From contig NC_135555.1 in assembly GCF_964340395.1 (NCBI RefSeq), positions 1,655,001 through 1,719,000 of the forward strand: DNA of 64,000 nt, in the 5' to 3' direction. Under the pieces are notes generated by a model. It was not told the origin of the DNA. It made no database searches and saw only the letters and a list, made by a program, of their open reading frames with translations. The position numbers were made by a program, and so were the translations under genes. Positions 1 through 12,924 of this stretch are shown here, piece after piece. This DNA is from Glandiceps talaboti (taxonomy: Eukaryota > Hemichordata > Enteropneusta > Spengelidae). The stretch's first letter is position 1. Each line of letters starts with the position of its first letter.

Positions 1-1216
1 TATACCAGGAATCGTAAATGCACACAAGAATGGCAAGATAGGGAGCCTTATTGGTGTAGAAGGTGGCCATAGTATTGACAGCAATCTTGCGACTTTGAGA
101 CTCATGTATGAGGTTGGAGTTCGTTACATGACAGTTACACACAATTGTAACACTCCATGGTGAGTACAACACTTTTGTAGGATACAATTTATCCTAAAGC
201 AACATACAGTTGGTTGTGTCCGACAAGTACACCTGACATCATTCTAACCCCCCCCCCCCCTTCTCATGCATGTTAAGACAGTACAAGCTTTTTTCATAGG
301 ATTATCTTTTCACATGTAACGATTATAAGTCTTGCTAGTCTGTAAGACACGCTGTGTCGGGCGTCCTCACGCATCGGCTTATGCCTCTCAAGAGCAAACG
401 ACACGGCCTAACTGATTGATACTGACAAAAGTGAAATTTTAATGGAATCACAATGTAAGTGATCGTCCTATCTTTATAACTTTTTCGTGAAGGTACTTTG
501 ATGTGTCCGAAGGTGTGACGTATGATTTTATTTGACCAATTAGCACGCTCTAACATTATAAGTTATGTAGTTCACAAACTATGTTTGAGCGGTAATAGCG
601 AGCAACGAGATCAAATCCTTACTAGCTGTTATCTTGGTTTTACTGTCTGTAGGGCAGATAACAGTTATATGACGCGAGATAACACATCAGAACATGACGG
701 TTTAACTGACTGGGGAAAGGTAAGAAGTTATTCTATTTGTCATATCAGTTATTAATGGCGCTACCAATGTGAATCGGCATAAATTTCGTTACTTTGAAGA
801 TTCTGGTAGAATTTGATAAATCGATATTAAGAATAACAAGACATTGCTGCGTATAACATCAAATCAATCGGAATATTTGTATCTATTCAATGGAAATATT
901 TGTGGGTGCAGGTCAGAAGAGAATATATGGATCAAAAATTAAGTCCCAACTCTAAAATAATAACAATTATATTATTGTAAAACCAGGAAAGGGCTAAAAA
1001 GACGTGCCGTGAAAATTACCCAACCTGACAGTGTACATGTATAGTCGTTCAGGCCAAAAGTATTATTCTGATTCTGGCTGTAGTATTTTGCATTTTTTCT
1101 AATTTTAACCATCTATGTGTAGTTTTTCGATGGAATCGACACTTTTATTCCATGTTTGCATTAATTAATTCAAACAAGATTATTGTTGATTTTGAAATTA
1201 TACACACACACACACA

Positions 1217-1281
<65 letters not shown>

Positions 1282-3774
1282 ACACCTGCACACACACAAA
1301 TATTGTTTATTACACCACAAGTGCACAGTCATTACTTTACGGCAAACATTCATGCTAGTTTTTTCTCATCACGTAGACTGTTGTCAAGGAAATGAACCGA
1401 TTGGGGATGTTGGTCGACTTATCACATGTATCTTTTAAGACGATGGAAGATGCATTTGACGTCACATCCGCTCCTCTAATATTCAGCCATTCAAATGCCT
1501 TTGCTATTTGTAATCACTATAGGAACGTGCCAGACCATATATTGCAGAGAACGGTATGTACACGGTTCAAAACCGAGACCCAATTAATTAACACATAGTA
1601 AAATAAACTAAACTAAAATAACAACATCCATGTATCAGTGGCGACATCAACGACAGGTAATAAATTGTTTATCTGGTATCTACAACTTAGTGTCTCTTTC
1701 TTTTGAAGAGCTAGTCGTGTGAAAAACCGAGAGATTGGTCGTAGGTGGCGCAGTCTATTCTTCGAGTTGTAGTGCCCTTCAACCGACTATTTCAGACACA
1801 TGCATGTATGATTTTTTCTTAGAAAGAAAATGATGGTATTGTCATGGTAACGTTTGTCGCGGGATTTGTCAACTGTGAACCAAATTTACAAGAAGTGTGT
1901 AATGTTTCTCAAGTTGCAGGTAAATTTAACTGCCAATTATACATGCTTTGTTTCTTAATTGTTGTCGAAGTCAGTTCTTACTTATGTCTCACTAGATTCA
2001 ACTTTATACACACGTCTTCTGTATAGAAGCACCATTTTGTAAACAGGAACTTCAGAATCGATCGATGTACCTGTATATGTATATGTATGGTAATAGCTGT
2101 AGGCCTAACTTTAGACAGTCTTTTGTATTCCATGTGTTCATGTATTCCATGTGTTCATGTATTCCATGTGTTCTGTAAGATAAATTTATTTATACATTAT
2201 CTTTTCTTATAATACCTTAAGATAGTTTTGATGAGAGCGCCAAACATCACTTATTCTGAGCCAATTATATTAGCTAAATATAAAGGGAAAGACTAATCGA
2301 TACATGAACATTTATTGCTATGTCTAAGTATTTAACAGACTGTACCTAGAATACAAACTGACTGCAAACTAGATTCTCGCAAGCCAGAGCACAGATTTCT
2401 GCTGAATCTTGACGGGTACGTTTTGGACGTTGCCGTAAAGAGGCCTGTGGTTTACAACGTTGGTACATTTTGGACGTTGCCGTAAAGAGGCCTGTGGTTT
2501 ACGACGTTGGTACGTTTTGGACGTTGCCGTAAAGAGGCCTGGGATTTACGTCATTGGTACATTTTGGACGTTGCCGTAGAGAGGCCTGGGGTTTACGACG
2601 TTGGTACATTTTGGACGTTGCCGTAAAGAGGCCTGGAGTTTACGACGTTGGTACATTTTGGACGTTGCCGTAAAGAGGCCTGGAGTTTACGACGTTGGTA
2701 CATTTTGGACGTTGCCGTAAAGAGGCCTGGAGTTTACGACGTTGGTACATTTTGGACGTTGCCGTAAAGAGGCCTGTGGTTTACGACGTTGGTACGTTTT
2801 GGACGTTGCCGTAAAGAGGCCTGTGGTTTACGACGTTGATACGTTTTGGACGTTGCCGTAGAGAGGCCTGGGGTTTACGACGTTGGTACGTTTTGGACGT
2901 TGCCGTAGAGAGGCCTGGGGTTTACGACGTTGGTACATTTTGGACGTTGCCGTAAAGAGGCCTGTGGTTTACAACGTTGGTACATTTTGGACGTTGCCGT
3001 AAAGAGGCCTGTAGTTTACGACGTTGGTACATTTTGGACGTTGCCGTAAAGAGGCCTGGGGTTTACGACGTTGGTACATTTTGGACGTTGCCGTAAAGAG
3101 GCCTGTAGTTTACGACGTTGGCAAACTACAGCTCTAGACTACAACGTGTGGAGAATATTGAAGTCTGTTGTAGTAACAGGTAGATAAGCTGTACTGCAGA
3201 CAGCCAACACAACAGACGAAGTAAACCAAAAGGAGAAATAACCTGTTTATCTTTAAAGTTATTTTTCTTATCCAATTATAAAGACCATATAGAGTACATC
3301 GCTGAAAAGGCTGGTTATGATCACGTGGGTATTGGTTCTGATTATGATGGTACTAGCAAGTGAGTTTCTTAATTAACCTATTGCATGGCATTCTTATTGT
3401 AGACTTGTAGTTTCTTATATATTTACACTAAGGGGAAGTAAGTTTACATTTAACAACCTTTGCGTACTTTCCTTATTTCAAAACAATATCTACTAACAAT
3501 TATGGCAGATCATATGTCGCAATATTCAATAACAGAGTTATAAAAATAAAAGTGCTTTATCGAATATTACACACAACACATGACCTGCCATCAGAATTTA
3601 CAGATTGCGTGAGTTATGTCAGATCACAGTAAGAATCACGTGCACCACGGGTACCATAACGTATCGAAGTGCAGTAGGGTATACATCAAAAGAAATCTGA
3701 AAAATCTGGTGAAAGAGTAAAATCGTCAGTTAACGTTGTCGATGTGGATTGCTGAATTCGAATTACAAATGACA

Positions 3775-3863
<89 letters not shown>

Positions 3864-3936
3864 ACCTCTCTCTCTCTATCTCTCTCTCTCTATCCCCCTC
3901 TCTCTATCTCTATCTCTATCTATCTATCTCTATCTC

Positions 3937-3969
<33 letters not shown>

Positions 3970-4294
3970 ATCTATATATATCTCTCTCTATCTCTATCTA
4001 TCTATCTCTATCTGTCTATCTATCTATCTATCTCTCTCTCTCTATCTATCTATCTATCTCTATTTCTCCTATATCTCTCTCTATCTCTCCTATCTCTCTC
4101 TATCTCTATCTCTCTCTATCTATCTCTATTTCTCCTATCTCTCTCTTTCTCTCTGTCTTTCTCTATCTCTCTCTCTCTCTGTCTATCTCTATTTATCTCT
4201 CTCTGTCTATCTCTATCTCTCCTATCTCTCTCTCTATCTCTCTCTCTGTCTATCTATATTTATCTCTCTCTCTCTCTATCTATCTCTATCTCTC

Positions 4295-4339
<45 letters not shown>

Positions 4340-6068
4340 TCTCTATCTCTGTCTCTCTCTATCTCTGTCTCTCTCAGTCTCCCAGTTGGATTAGAAGACG
4401 TATCCAAATTTCCTAACTTAATTGCTGAAATGTTGAAAAGAGGATGGTCAGATGAGAACGTTGAGAAACTTATTGGATTAAATATGATCAGGGTATTTGA
4501 AGAAGTTGAAAAGGTTTGTAACCACGTACGTCATTGGTGACGTTCAAAGTAGTTAGACATTTCCCTCTACATGACGTCATGTGACGGGGAATCATATCCA
4601 TATATTGTCTATCCATAGGTCCTTTATACATGACCTGTAAACACTCTGGTGTTAATGGTTTATTGTAGCTTGAGAGGGCATAGTGTCAAGATGGGCACGG
4701 TAAGGATCTAATGAGGTTTAACCTCAGACCACCAGTGGTATGAGTTTAACGTATATAGCGAGATGGGCCCGGTAAGGATCTAATGAGGTTTAACCTCAGA
4801 CCACCAGTGGTATGAGTTTAACGTATATAGCGAGATGGGCCCGGTAAGGATCTAATGAGGTTTAACCTCAGACCACCAGTGGTATGAGTTTAACGTATAT
4901 AGCGAGATGGGCCCGGTAAGGATCTAATGAGGTTTAACCTCAGACCACCAGTGGTTTGAGTTTAACGTATATAGCGAGATGGGCCCGGTAAGGATCTAAC
5001 GAGGTTTAACCTCAGACCACCAGTGGTATGAGTTTAACGTATATAGCGAGATGGGCCCGGTAAGGATCTAATGAGGTTTAACCTCAGACCACCAGTGGTT
5101 TGAGTTTAACGTATATAGCGAGATGGGCCCGGTAAGGATCTAACGAGGTTTAACCTCAGACCACCAGTGGTATGAGTTTAACGTATATAGCGAGATGGGC
5201 CCGGTAAGGATCTAATGAGGTTTAACCTCAGACCACCAGTGGTATGAGTTTAACGTATATAGCGAGATGGGCCCGGTAAGGATCTAACGAGGTTTAACCT
5301 CAGACCACCAGTGGTGTGAGTTTAACGTATATACCGAGATGGGCCCGGTAAGGATCTAACGAGGTTTAACCTCAGACCACCAGTGGTATGAGTTTAACGT
5401 ATATAGCGACACGTCACACAATGTGTACTTTGTGTCGACTCATTGAGGTGAGAGTGTCTCATAATTTACAACGTGTATACGTTATGGGCATTATTTATAA
5501 GAAGTATGTCAAGGTCTAATAACAATACTCCACAAAAGAAGACGACCCTGTTCAATGTCTGTTGTATCAACAACATGGCATAAAAGAGTGCTTTTAGCAA
5601 AACGATGGCAAATCGATTTCATCAGTTCATTGTACGTTGCTATAATTATCATAATTCTACCCACTTCTACATTTGGACATTTTATGTTAACAAAGGGATT
5701 GTGTCACTATCGCACACTTAAATTTATGTTAATAACAAAACGATTATGTCACTATCGCACACTTAAATTAAATTTACCATGACGTACATGGATATTCCAT
5801 TATTCCGTCAGCTCCTGGTTTTTCAATTATTATAAGAAATAATATAGTTTGTACAAGAGTAGACTATTTAATATAAATGTTATGAAAATATGTGACCAAA
5901 TTTAGCTATTCTGTTGTAGAAAGGAATTCGCATTTACGGTGATTGTTGTCATATTTTCAGGTTCGGGACAGTCAACTAGACCTTGAACCGTATGAAGACT
6001 TACTTCCACTGGCAGACAGCGAGAGTGAAGCCAATAACACCTGTCGGTCTAACCGCTTAGAAGAGTGA
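1..6068 (+). CDS. Membrane (renal) dipeptidase, DPEP family, 3' part of gene
   Basis: Zinc metallopeptidase of the M19 family, which hydrolyses dipeptides, usually at the cell surface. Coding segments joined by phase: 1-159, 653-719, 1377-1553, 1823-1919, 3284-3359, 4378-4513, 5961-6068 (TGA at 6066). The visible 272 residues contain the family's metal-site elements in order: IGVEGGHS (bridging Glu), VDLSHVS and IFSHSNA (two His), and GIGSDYDG (Asp). The C-terminal segment [18 protein letters not shown] is typical of the family. The 5' exons, with the signal peptide and first HxD metal motif, lie outside the window. The tail ends [10 protein letters not shown] with no hydrophobic stretch, so no GPI signal is visible, unlike vertebrate DPEP1. 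Introns hold a CA repeat, two minisatellites and a CT tract. The family call is firm; the paralogue is not assigned. Confidence 0.93.
1201..1281. repeat. (CA)n microsatellite
   Basis: About 80 bp of nearly pure CA repeat in a DPEP intron, ~95 bp upstream of the exon at 1377. It generates spurious Thr-His reading frames. Confidence 0.97.
2415..3120. repeat. 47-bp minisatellite, about 15 copies
   Basis: Tandem 47-bp units, each containing TTTTGGACGTTGCCGTA and AGAGGCCTG; 706 bp is about 15 units. Copies differ at a few positions (for example GTGG, GGGG or GAGT after the CCT, and CATT versus CGTT). It lies in the DPEP intron between the exons at 1823 and 3284. It is CpG-rich compared with its surroundings. 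Confidence 0.97.
3775..4376 (+). repeat. ~600-nt CT/CTAT polypyrimidine tract ending at a 3' splice site
   Basis: Almost uninterrupted CT, CTAT and occasional CTGT repeats on the sense strand of the DPEP gene. The tract runs directly into the CAG acceptor of the exon starting at 4378, so it serves as a very long polypyrimidine tract. The long Leu-Ser reading frame through it is not a protein. Confidence 0.96.
4688..5408. repeat. 72-bp minisatellite, about 10 copies
   Basis: Ten tandem 72-bp units (721 bp), each beginning near AGATGGGCCCGGTAAGGATC and containing the dyad GAGGTTTAACCTC and the string CAGACCACCAGTGG. Copies are nearly identical, differing at a few sites (aatgag/aacgag, gtatga/gtttga/gtgtga). 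It lies in the last DPEP intron. Confidence 0.97.
5690..5767. repeat. Short direct duplication, ~38 bp x 2
   Basis: TTATGTCACTATCGCACACTTAAAT-type sequence appears twice in succession in the last DPEP intron, with one or two differences. Confidence 0.8.
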
Positions 6069-6283
6069 TTGTTTAAAATGATATTTACCGCCAAGAACCG
6101 ATTACAATATATTTACATGATAAATTGTCTAGACACATTTTAAAAACGAAACCTATGAAATCCTACTCAACTGAATTGTGTGTATAATATGTATTATACT
6201 TAATATCAAATTGTATTGCTGTTAAGGTGTGGCTAACTTTTAATTCCACTGTCACTGTTTTAATGATTATTTTAATCAACACA

Positions 6284-6289
6284 ATTAAA
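6284..6289 (+). terminator. Possible polyadenylation signal ATTAAA for the dipeptidase
   Basis: ATTAAA 216 bp after the dipeptidase stop codon, on the sense strand. It is the common variant signal, but no transcript end can be seen, so this is tentative. Confidence 0.3.
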
Positions 6290-7960
<1,671 letters not shown>

Positions 7961-7989
7961 CAAAGTAGGTTGGTTGGAACTTGAGGTGC

Positions 7990-8036
7990 TTGGTTGTAAC
8001 TCCGAGTTTCACGCTCAATGCGTTCATCAGACAATA
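7990..8036 (-). ncRNA. Hammerhead ribozyme A (type I, short stem III)
   Basis: On the minus strand the conserved core is CTGATGA (8030-8024), then stem II ACGC/GCGU (8023-8020 with 8014-8011), then GAAA (8010-8007). Stem III is ACU/AGU (8007-8005 with 8001-7999) with a 3-nt loop. The cleavage triplet is GUU, so the predicted cut lies between 7998 and 7997. Stem I is UUGU (8034-8031) paired with ACAA (7997-7994). All core bases expected for hammerhead activity are present. This arrangement with a very short stem III is known from Penelope-like elements and metazoan retrozymes. Activity is inferred. Confidence 0.82.
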
Positions 8037-8116
8037 TATATATGTAGGAAGTCAGTGGTAAGATTTATCCGTAGCACAGTGCTCGGAGTATATGTTTAGG
8101 GTAGAAGAAAATCAAG

Positions 8117-8172
8117 TAGAGTTTTTCGTCTCTACAAGCCTGTTTCGTGAGTAAATCACTCGTCAGGAGATG
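8117..8172 (-). ncRNA. Hammerhead ribozyme B (type I, short stem III)
   Basis: Minus strand: CTGACGA (8166-8160), stem II GUGA/UCAC (8159-8156 with 8150-8147) with a 5-nt loop, then GAAA (8146-8143). Stem III is ACA/UGU (8143-8141 with 8136-8134). The cleavage triplet is GUA, cut predicted between 8133 and 8132. Stem I is UCUC (8170-8167) with GAGA (8132-8129). It differs from A and C in every stem but has the same core, so it is an independent family member. Confidence 0.85.
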
Positions 8173-8322
8173 CTGATGTACTGAATATACCTCGTATAAA
8201 TCGTGTGGTGTAAGGCGGGTTTTACCTAGGGTGTTGAGTGGTGCTTTTGTTTGTACAAAGGTGTTAATTATGGCGGTGTGCGATGGGGTCAGGTGTTACA
8301 CAACAATGTTTTATTTCTATGA

Positions 8323-8430
<108 letters not shown>

Positions 8431-8499
8431 ATCTGCTAAGACAGTGCTCTATACCGCAGTGGCAGAGCGTAATAGTTTTGGTAGTACTGGAACTCTTTC

Positions 8500-8546
8500 T
8501 TGGGTGTAACTCGGAGTTTCACGCATATTGCGATCATCAGACACTC
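8500..8546 (-). ncRNA. Hammerhead ribozyme C, copy of A
   Basis: Minus strand: CTGATGA (8540-8534), stem II CGC/GCG with a U-U mismatch at the base, GAAA (8520-8517), stem III ACU/AGU (8517-8515 with 8511-8509), cleavage triplet GUU with the cut predicted at 8508/8507. Stem I is GUGU (8544-8541) with ACAC (8507-8504). Motif A has UUGU/ACAA in the same place, so the change is compensatory. The stem II mismatch may reduce activity. Confidence 0.75.
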
Positions 8547-8549
8547 TGA

Positions 8550-8551
<2 letters not shown>

Positions 8552-8594
<43 letters not shown>
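8552..8594. repeat. (TA)n microsatellite
   Basis: About 43 bp of TA next to hammerhead motif C; third TA block of the cluster. Confidence 0.97.
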
Positions 8595-8598
<4 letters not shown>

Positions 8599-9026
8599 AT
8601 GGAGTAAGCTTGTCAAAGTAATTTTCCTTGGCCATCTAAAATGTCAATATTAATATTCAACACAGTGCACGGTTAATATCGGTTTATATGTTAATTATCT
8701 CCCATTGGTACTATTTTCTTTATGATTCTAACACTTTGCAGTACATGAACAATATCATTTAACATTTTAATTATCTGAGATTAGGTCATAGGTACGTGTA
8801 CTACAATCTCATTGTCAATACATGTAACACACAAAGAACATGTAAATGTAAAGTTGTTGAATTGAATCCTGTTGTTTATAGTACGACTATTTCTTTTTCG
8901 AACAAGGTTTTTCGATGTTTACTGCTTTGGTTTGTTTACACGTGCATAATATGGTGTTCACTACGCCGGTCATGACAATGCTTGAGTTCATTCATACCTA
9001 AGCGATTGTCCCGACCTATGTCTTTG

Positions 9027-9391
9027 TAAGGGAGCCTTCAGTATTTACAAGGGGGGGGGGTCACATTTTACAACCTGTTCTTGGGGGGGAGGGTCATATT
9101 TTGCATTACAATGTTTGGGGAGGGTCACATTTTACAATCCGTAGTTTTGTGACCAAATTGAAGATTCAATTATTGTCAATTTGTTTTGTGTATTTTGAGA
9201 TGTAAAAGTGAGATGAGCACTCAACATTTATTTTTACGGGTAATTTACATGCCAAAATACAAAAATAAAAATTCATTTATTGTACGAAAATTGTTTTATA
9301 AAACGATGCATTTTGTTGAGTGTGCCATCTCACCTTATCACTCACACTGTCCGTGAATGTTGTTGTTAAAATATGATGGTGATGGTAGCAG

Positions 9392-9442
<51 letters not shown>

Positions 9443-9971
9443 CGACGATGATAATAATTATTATTATTTAGTTGTGAATGTCATAGAGAACACGGACAGT
9501 GATACATGTACTGACTCACGTAGTACCAGTGAGTCAAATTAGAGTGACACTGATAATGGCAATACTGAAGGTGAAGGTGATGACGATGACAATGATATCA
9601 GGGAACTTTTACAAGTGACCAGATCAGACAGAGTATGCACAACATAGAAAGCACGTTTTAGATACTAACTAGATTGTGTATGATTATAAGAGAAAGGTAA
9701 CTAGCCAGTCTTTTACTGTTTGTCACTTTATATGTACAAATATTGCTTTCTAATACAGAGTGAAAATCATTTAATTTGTATGTATACATATAATGGAAAT
9801 ATTGATTAACGTTCAGTATATGCAGTTGTCATGGGGAGGGTCATGTTTTACAAAATGGGACAAAGGGGAGGGTCACTTTTTACAAATGGGGAATGGGGGA
9901 GGGTCATGTTTTACTTAACAGACCATGTGCGATTTCCTCCGCCCCCCCTGTAAATACTGAAGGCTTCCTAA
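9027..9971. mobile_element. PIF/Harbinger-like non-autonomous DNA element
   Basis: Terminal inverted repeats of 20 bp (GGGAGCCTTCAGTATTTACA at 9030; its inverse ends at 9968 with one mismatch), flanked by TAA at 9027-9029 and 9969-9971. A 3-bp TWA target duplication is characteristic of PIF/Harbinger. Just inside each end are about three copies of a GGGGAGGGTCAYNTTTTACA motif in direct orientation. The interior has a GAT repeat (9394-9441) and a decayed acidic reading frame that continues past a stop to LLQVTRSDR, probably a remnant of an element-encoded protein. No transposase is recognisable. The superfamily call rests on TSD and TIR only. Confidence 0.65.
9394..9441. repeat. (GAT)n microsatellite
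   Basis: About 16 GAT/GAC triplets inside the DNA element; read in frame they give a poly-Asp run. Confidence 0.95.
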
Positions 9972-11460
9972 GCGGGTACCGAGATTTGATAAGTTTGGAC
10001 ACTACATCTATTTTCAATATGCAACAATTCTGTACAGCACATATGTTTTAAGTGTAAAATGTGCTGCAATGCTTCTTCCTGCGATTGATAATGCACCACG
10101 TAATCAATTACATGTAACCCATAGCCTTGAATACAAGGCCAGAACATATACACGGTTTATTACCGACTTCCCTATAGCTCGCTTTTTTGACAGTCTAACA
10201 ATACAACTGATACAAGTATAGGATGGACTATTTATAGCCACACCGGTGCTCATTTGGTATGTGTTTTTGGATATGGGTGTTGATGCGAGACATTTAAGAC
10301 TCCACGTGAGTCATTCCTTTTGACGCATCAGTTATAGCTCTGGACGTTTGCCAAAATGTATATACACGTAAATATCATGCAACTATTTTTATATATCAGC
10401 TCATCTTATCTGTGTTTTTAGTTACATGTATATGGGTCATTGTTATAATCATTCCCAAAGATTCAAATTGTTATTAACGTTTTAACAATAGTGTACTTGT
10501 ACTCCAATCGTTTCATATTAAGACAGTGTCTAAGAATACGTACGTAACTATGGTGATGCTAAGGCCTGACCTTGTTTTGGTATGGTGAGAGAGACCTCTT
10601 GCTTGACGGTAAATGTCATGTTGAGGTTTTCCTGCTTGGGATTATTACATGGGGAAAAACTCTTTGATGACATCACATTTACTACTCAGACAGTCTGTTA
10701 GCCTTGAAAAATACAAATACTAAAGTAACGATACTTAGTTATTCTTGCACTATTTACATTTCACGTTGATATGTATATGCATGAATTATCACAATATACT
10801 ATCTAGAACTGTAATCCATAACAGTACTCTAGTAATCGTAAAATGGTAGTTAGCTAGTACTTTGTAAGAAAATAAATACTGTAACACGACACGATTCGAC
10901 AAATAAAGGTTTACAACCCCTGTAAGTGTATTTCAGAATGAGAAGCATTGTTGTGTTTCTTATATAAAATAATTTTCTCCTGAGATTAGTTTGTCAGTTT
11001 TATAATATGGGAACCTTTGGAAGACATATGCTGACAAAATCATTTATTAAGAATTTCTGTAAACGTGCACATGCACATGAAAAGTGAAGTGTTTGTGTGG
11101 CCTGTATGCTAGTATGCAAATTATGACTTCTCCATTGTGACTGCTGTAGGCGAGTAGAGACTACGGTAGGATGTAAACATAACTACTATGGTGTATTTAT
11201 GGCAGAATTAAGTCAAATTAAGTTATAATATTCCTTCAAAGTATAACCCACCATGTATTTGCCAAGATACATTGTCTAGGTGGATGTTGTTGTTGGAATT
11301 GGGGTTATTCTGTATCTATGCATTTGAAAGAACATGTTCAAAGTTATATGATGGAAAGATATGTAAATCCAGGGTTTGATTAGGTGACAACCCCCCAAGT
11401 AGAATGTGCACAGCCTATATTATGTGCAGAATAGCCTTTTAGTGGTCTGAGACAGAATAC
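9972..11460. other. Intergenic, no gene recognised
   Basis: AT-rich sequence with no recognisable coding segment, RNA gene or clear repeat. Confidence 0.55.
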
Positions 11461-11575
11461 ATGGCATTGTATGGAAGGCATGTAGGGCATCTTGTAGCCC
11501 AGAGACTGTCTTGGTGTTACTTTGTATGGAAGGCATGTAGTACATCTTTCAGCCCAGTGACTGTCTTGGTGTTAC
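11461..11575. repeat. ~60-bp tandem duplication
   Basis: TGTATGGAAGGCATGTAG followed by CATCTT.CAGCCCAG.GACTGTCTTGGTGTTACT occurs twice in a row with few differences. Confidence 0.8.
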
Positions 11576-11616
11576 TGTCACAAGAGTTCTCTACATTGGA
11601 CCAAGGCTTTTGCCCT

Positions 11617-11815
11617 TCGAAGTATAGAAGTCAATTCTAAATTTGAAATTACCACCAACAACATTACTAAATTTCAGTGTTTTAATAAGAATTTATGATG
11701 TAATTGCATACCACATGACTTACATTAGCAGGGTAGCCTGAATACCCACTTAGATTTTGCACAGCTGTTAAGTTGCAATTTCAAATTTAGAATTGATATT
11801 CATGCTTCCAAGGGA
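11617..11815. repeat. Small inverted-repeat (MITE-like) segment
   Basis: CAATTCTAAATTTGAAATT near 11633 and AATTTCAAATTTAGAATTG near 11776 are inverse complements, ~125 bp apart. This suggests a small fold-back element; no target duplication is identified. Confidence 0.45.
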
Positions 11816-12924
11816 AAAGACATGGCTTGGTGTAGACAGCTTAAAATAGTAAGTTACAACTTAGGCAAGTCTCTGGCTAAGCATCTTGAAACTGGAATGA
11901 GGTCTATATTGCCTGTCTATATTATTTTCCAGTACACCATGGGAACATCATTGACAATGCTCTACCAACATGTATTCACAGTAAGCTGTGTAAACTCAGA
12001 TGTGTTACCATTAGAAGAGATTTTACATCAATCCACACACACGGCACTCCCAAAGTGACAAATAACACCCAAAAAATTAGGGAAAATGACGTAAACGTTT
12101 TATTAAATTAACAAATTGCAATTGTTCTGGTCTAACTTTATATGTAATTTGTTTAAAACCTAGTCTAATTTTCTCTTGTCTTAATCTGCTTGGTCATTTT
12201 GGTAAAATGAAATACTTTAAGTTCCTTGAACATTATATAAACATTTTGAACAAGAAACAATAGACTACCACTGACAAAAATATTTACAAAAGGTATGAAA
12301 TGGCTGACAGTAGTAAAATTTTCAGAAGCAAAAAATAAAAGCCCCACTGAATACCCCTAAAGCTTTGGATTCAATGGTGTATTTTACATGAGTTTGAATG
12401 CTAAGCAAAAATATAAACAATAACTTTCTCCATAATATTGCAACAACTTGAATTGATAAATGCTAGTTGGGTAAATGGTGGAATATTTCTGTAGATATAC
12501 CATTTTGTAAAGTCATGTTATTTAACCCAACAGCACATATACGGATGCAATATCAACACAGACAACAATAATTTGTAATGACTGATATCCTCTCCAGAGT
12601 TGTTCAACCCTAGATATGTGTCTGTTGTTGACCAGCATTGTTGCCCATGTTCCCCTTGTTTGCCAGTACTAGAACACTACTACAATTATCCAAGACCATG
12701 GCTGTATATTATGTCATCTCTGGTGATTTATTCAACAAACAAGTTTCTCCATTGGCATATAAAGGTATTTGTTTCAGTACAGTAGCACTGTTAGAGAATG
12801 TTTCTGTTTGTGAAATAACAATATAAACTGTCATAACCAAGTCCAAATGATACCACTGTCCACAGTAGATGGTCTACTATTGGCATATCACTGATTGTGT
12901 GGAATAGTCTGTACATGAAATTAT

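Noticed and set aside
3736-4416. 226-codon Leu/Ser-rich reading frame
   Set aside because: Pure translation of the CT repeat; only its last bases overlap a true dipeptidase exon, in another frame.
2415-5408. CRISPR array
   Set aside because: Directly abutting tandem units with no unique spacers, in introns of an animal gene.
9357-9542. Poly-Asp reading frame as an independent gene
   Set aside because: It lies inside a DNA element, is driven by a GAT repeat and is broken by stops; treated as an element remnant.
11822-12058. Possible 78-aa gene
   Set aside because: No recognisable motif, no splice-linked partner segments, ordinary intergenic composition.
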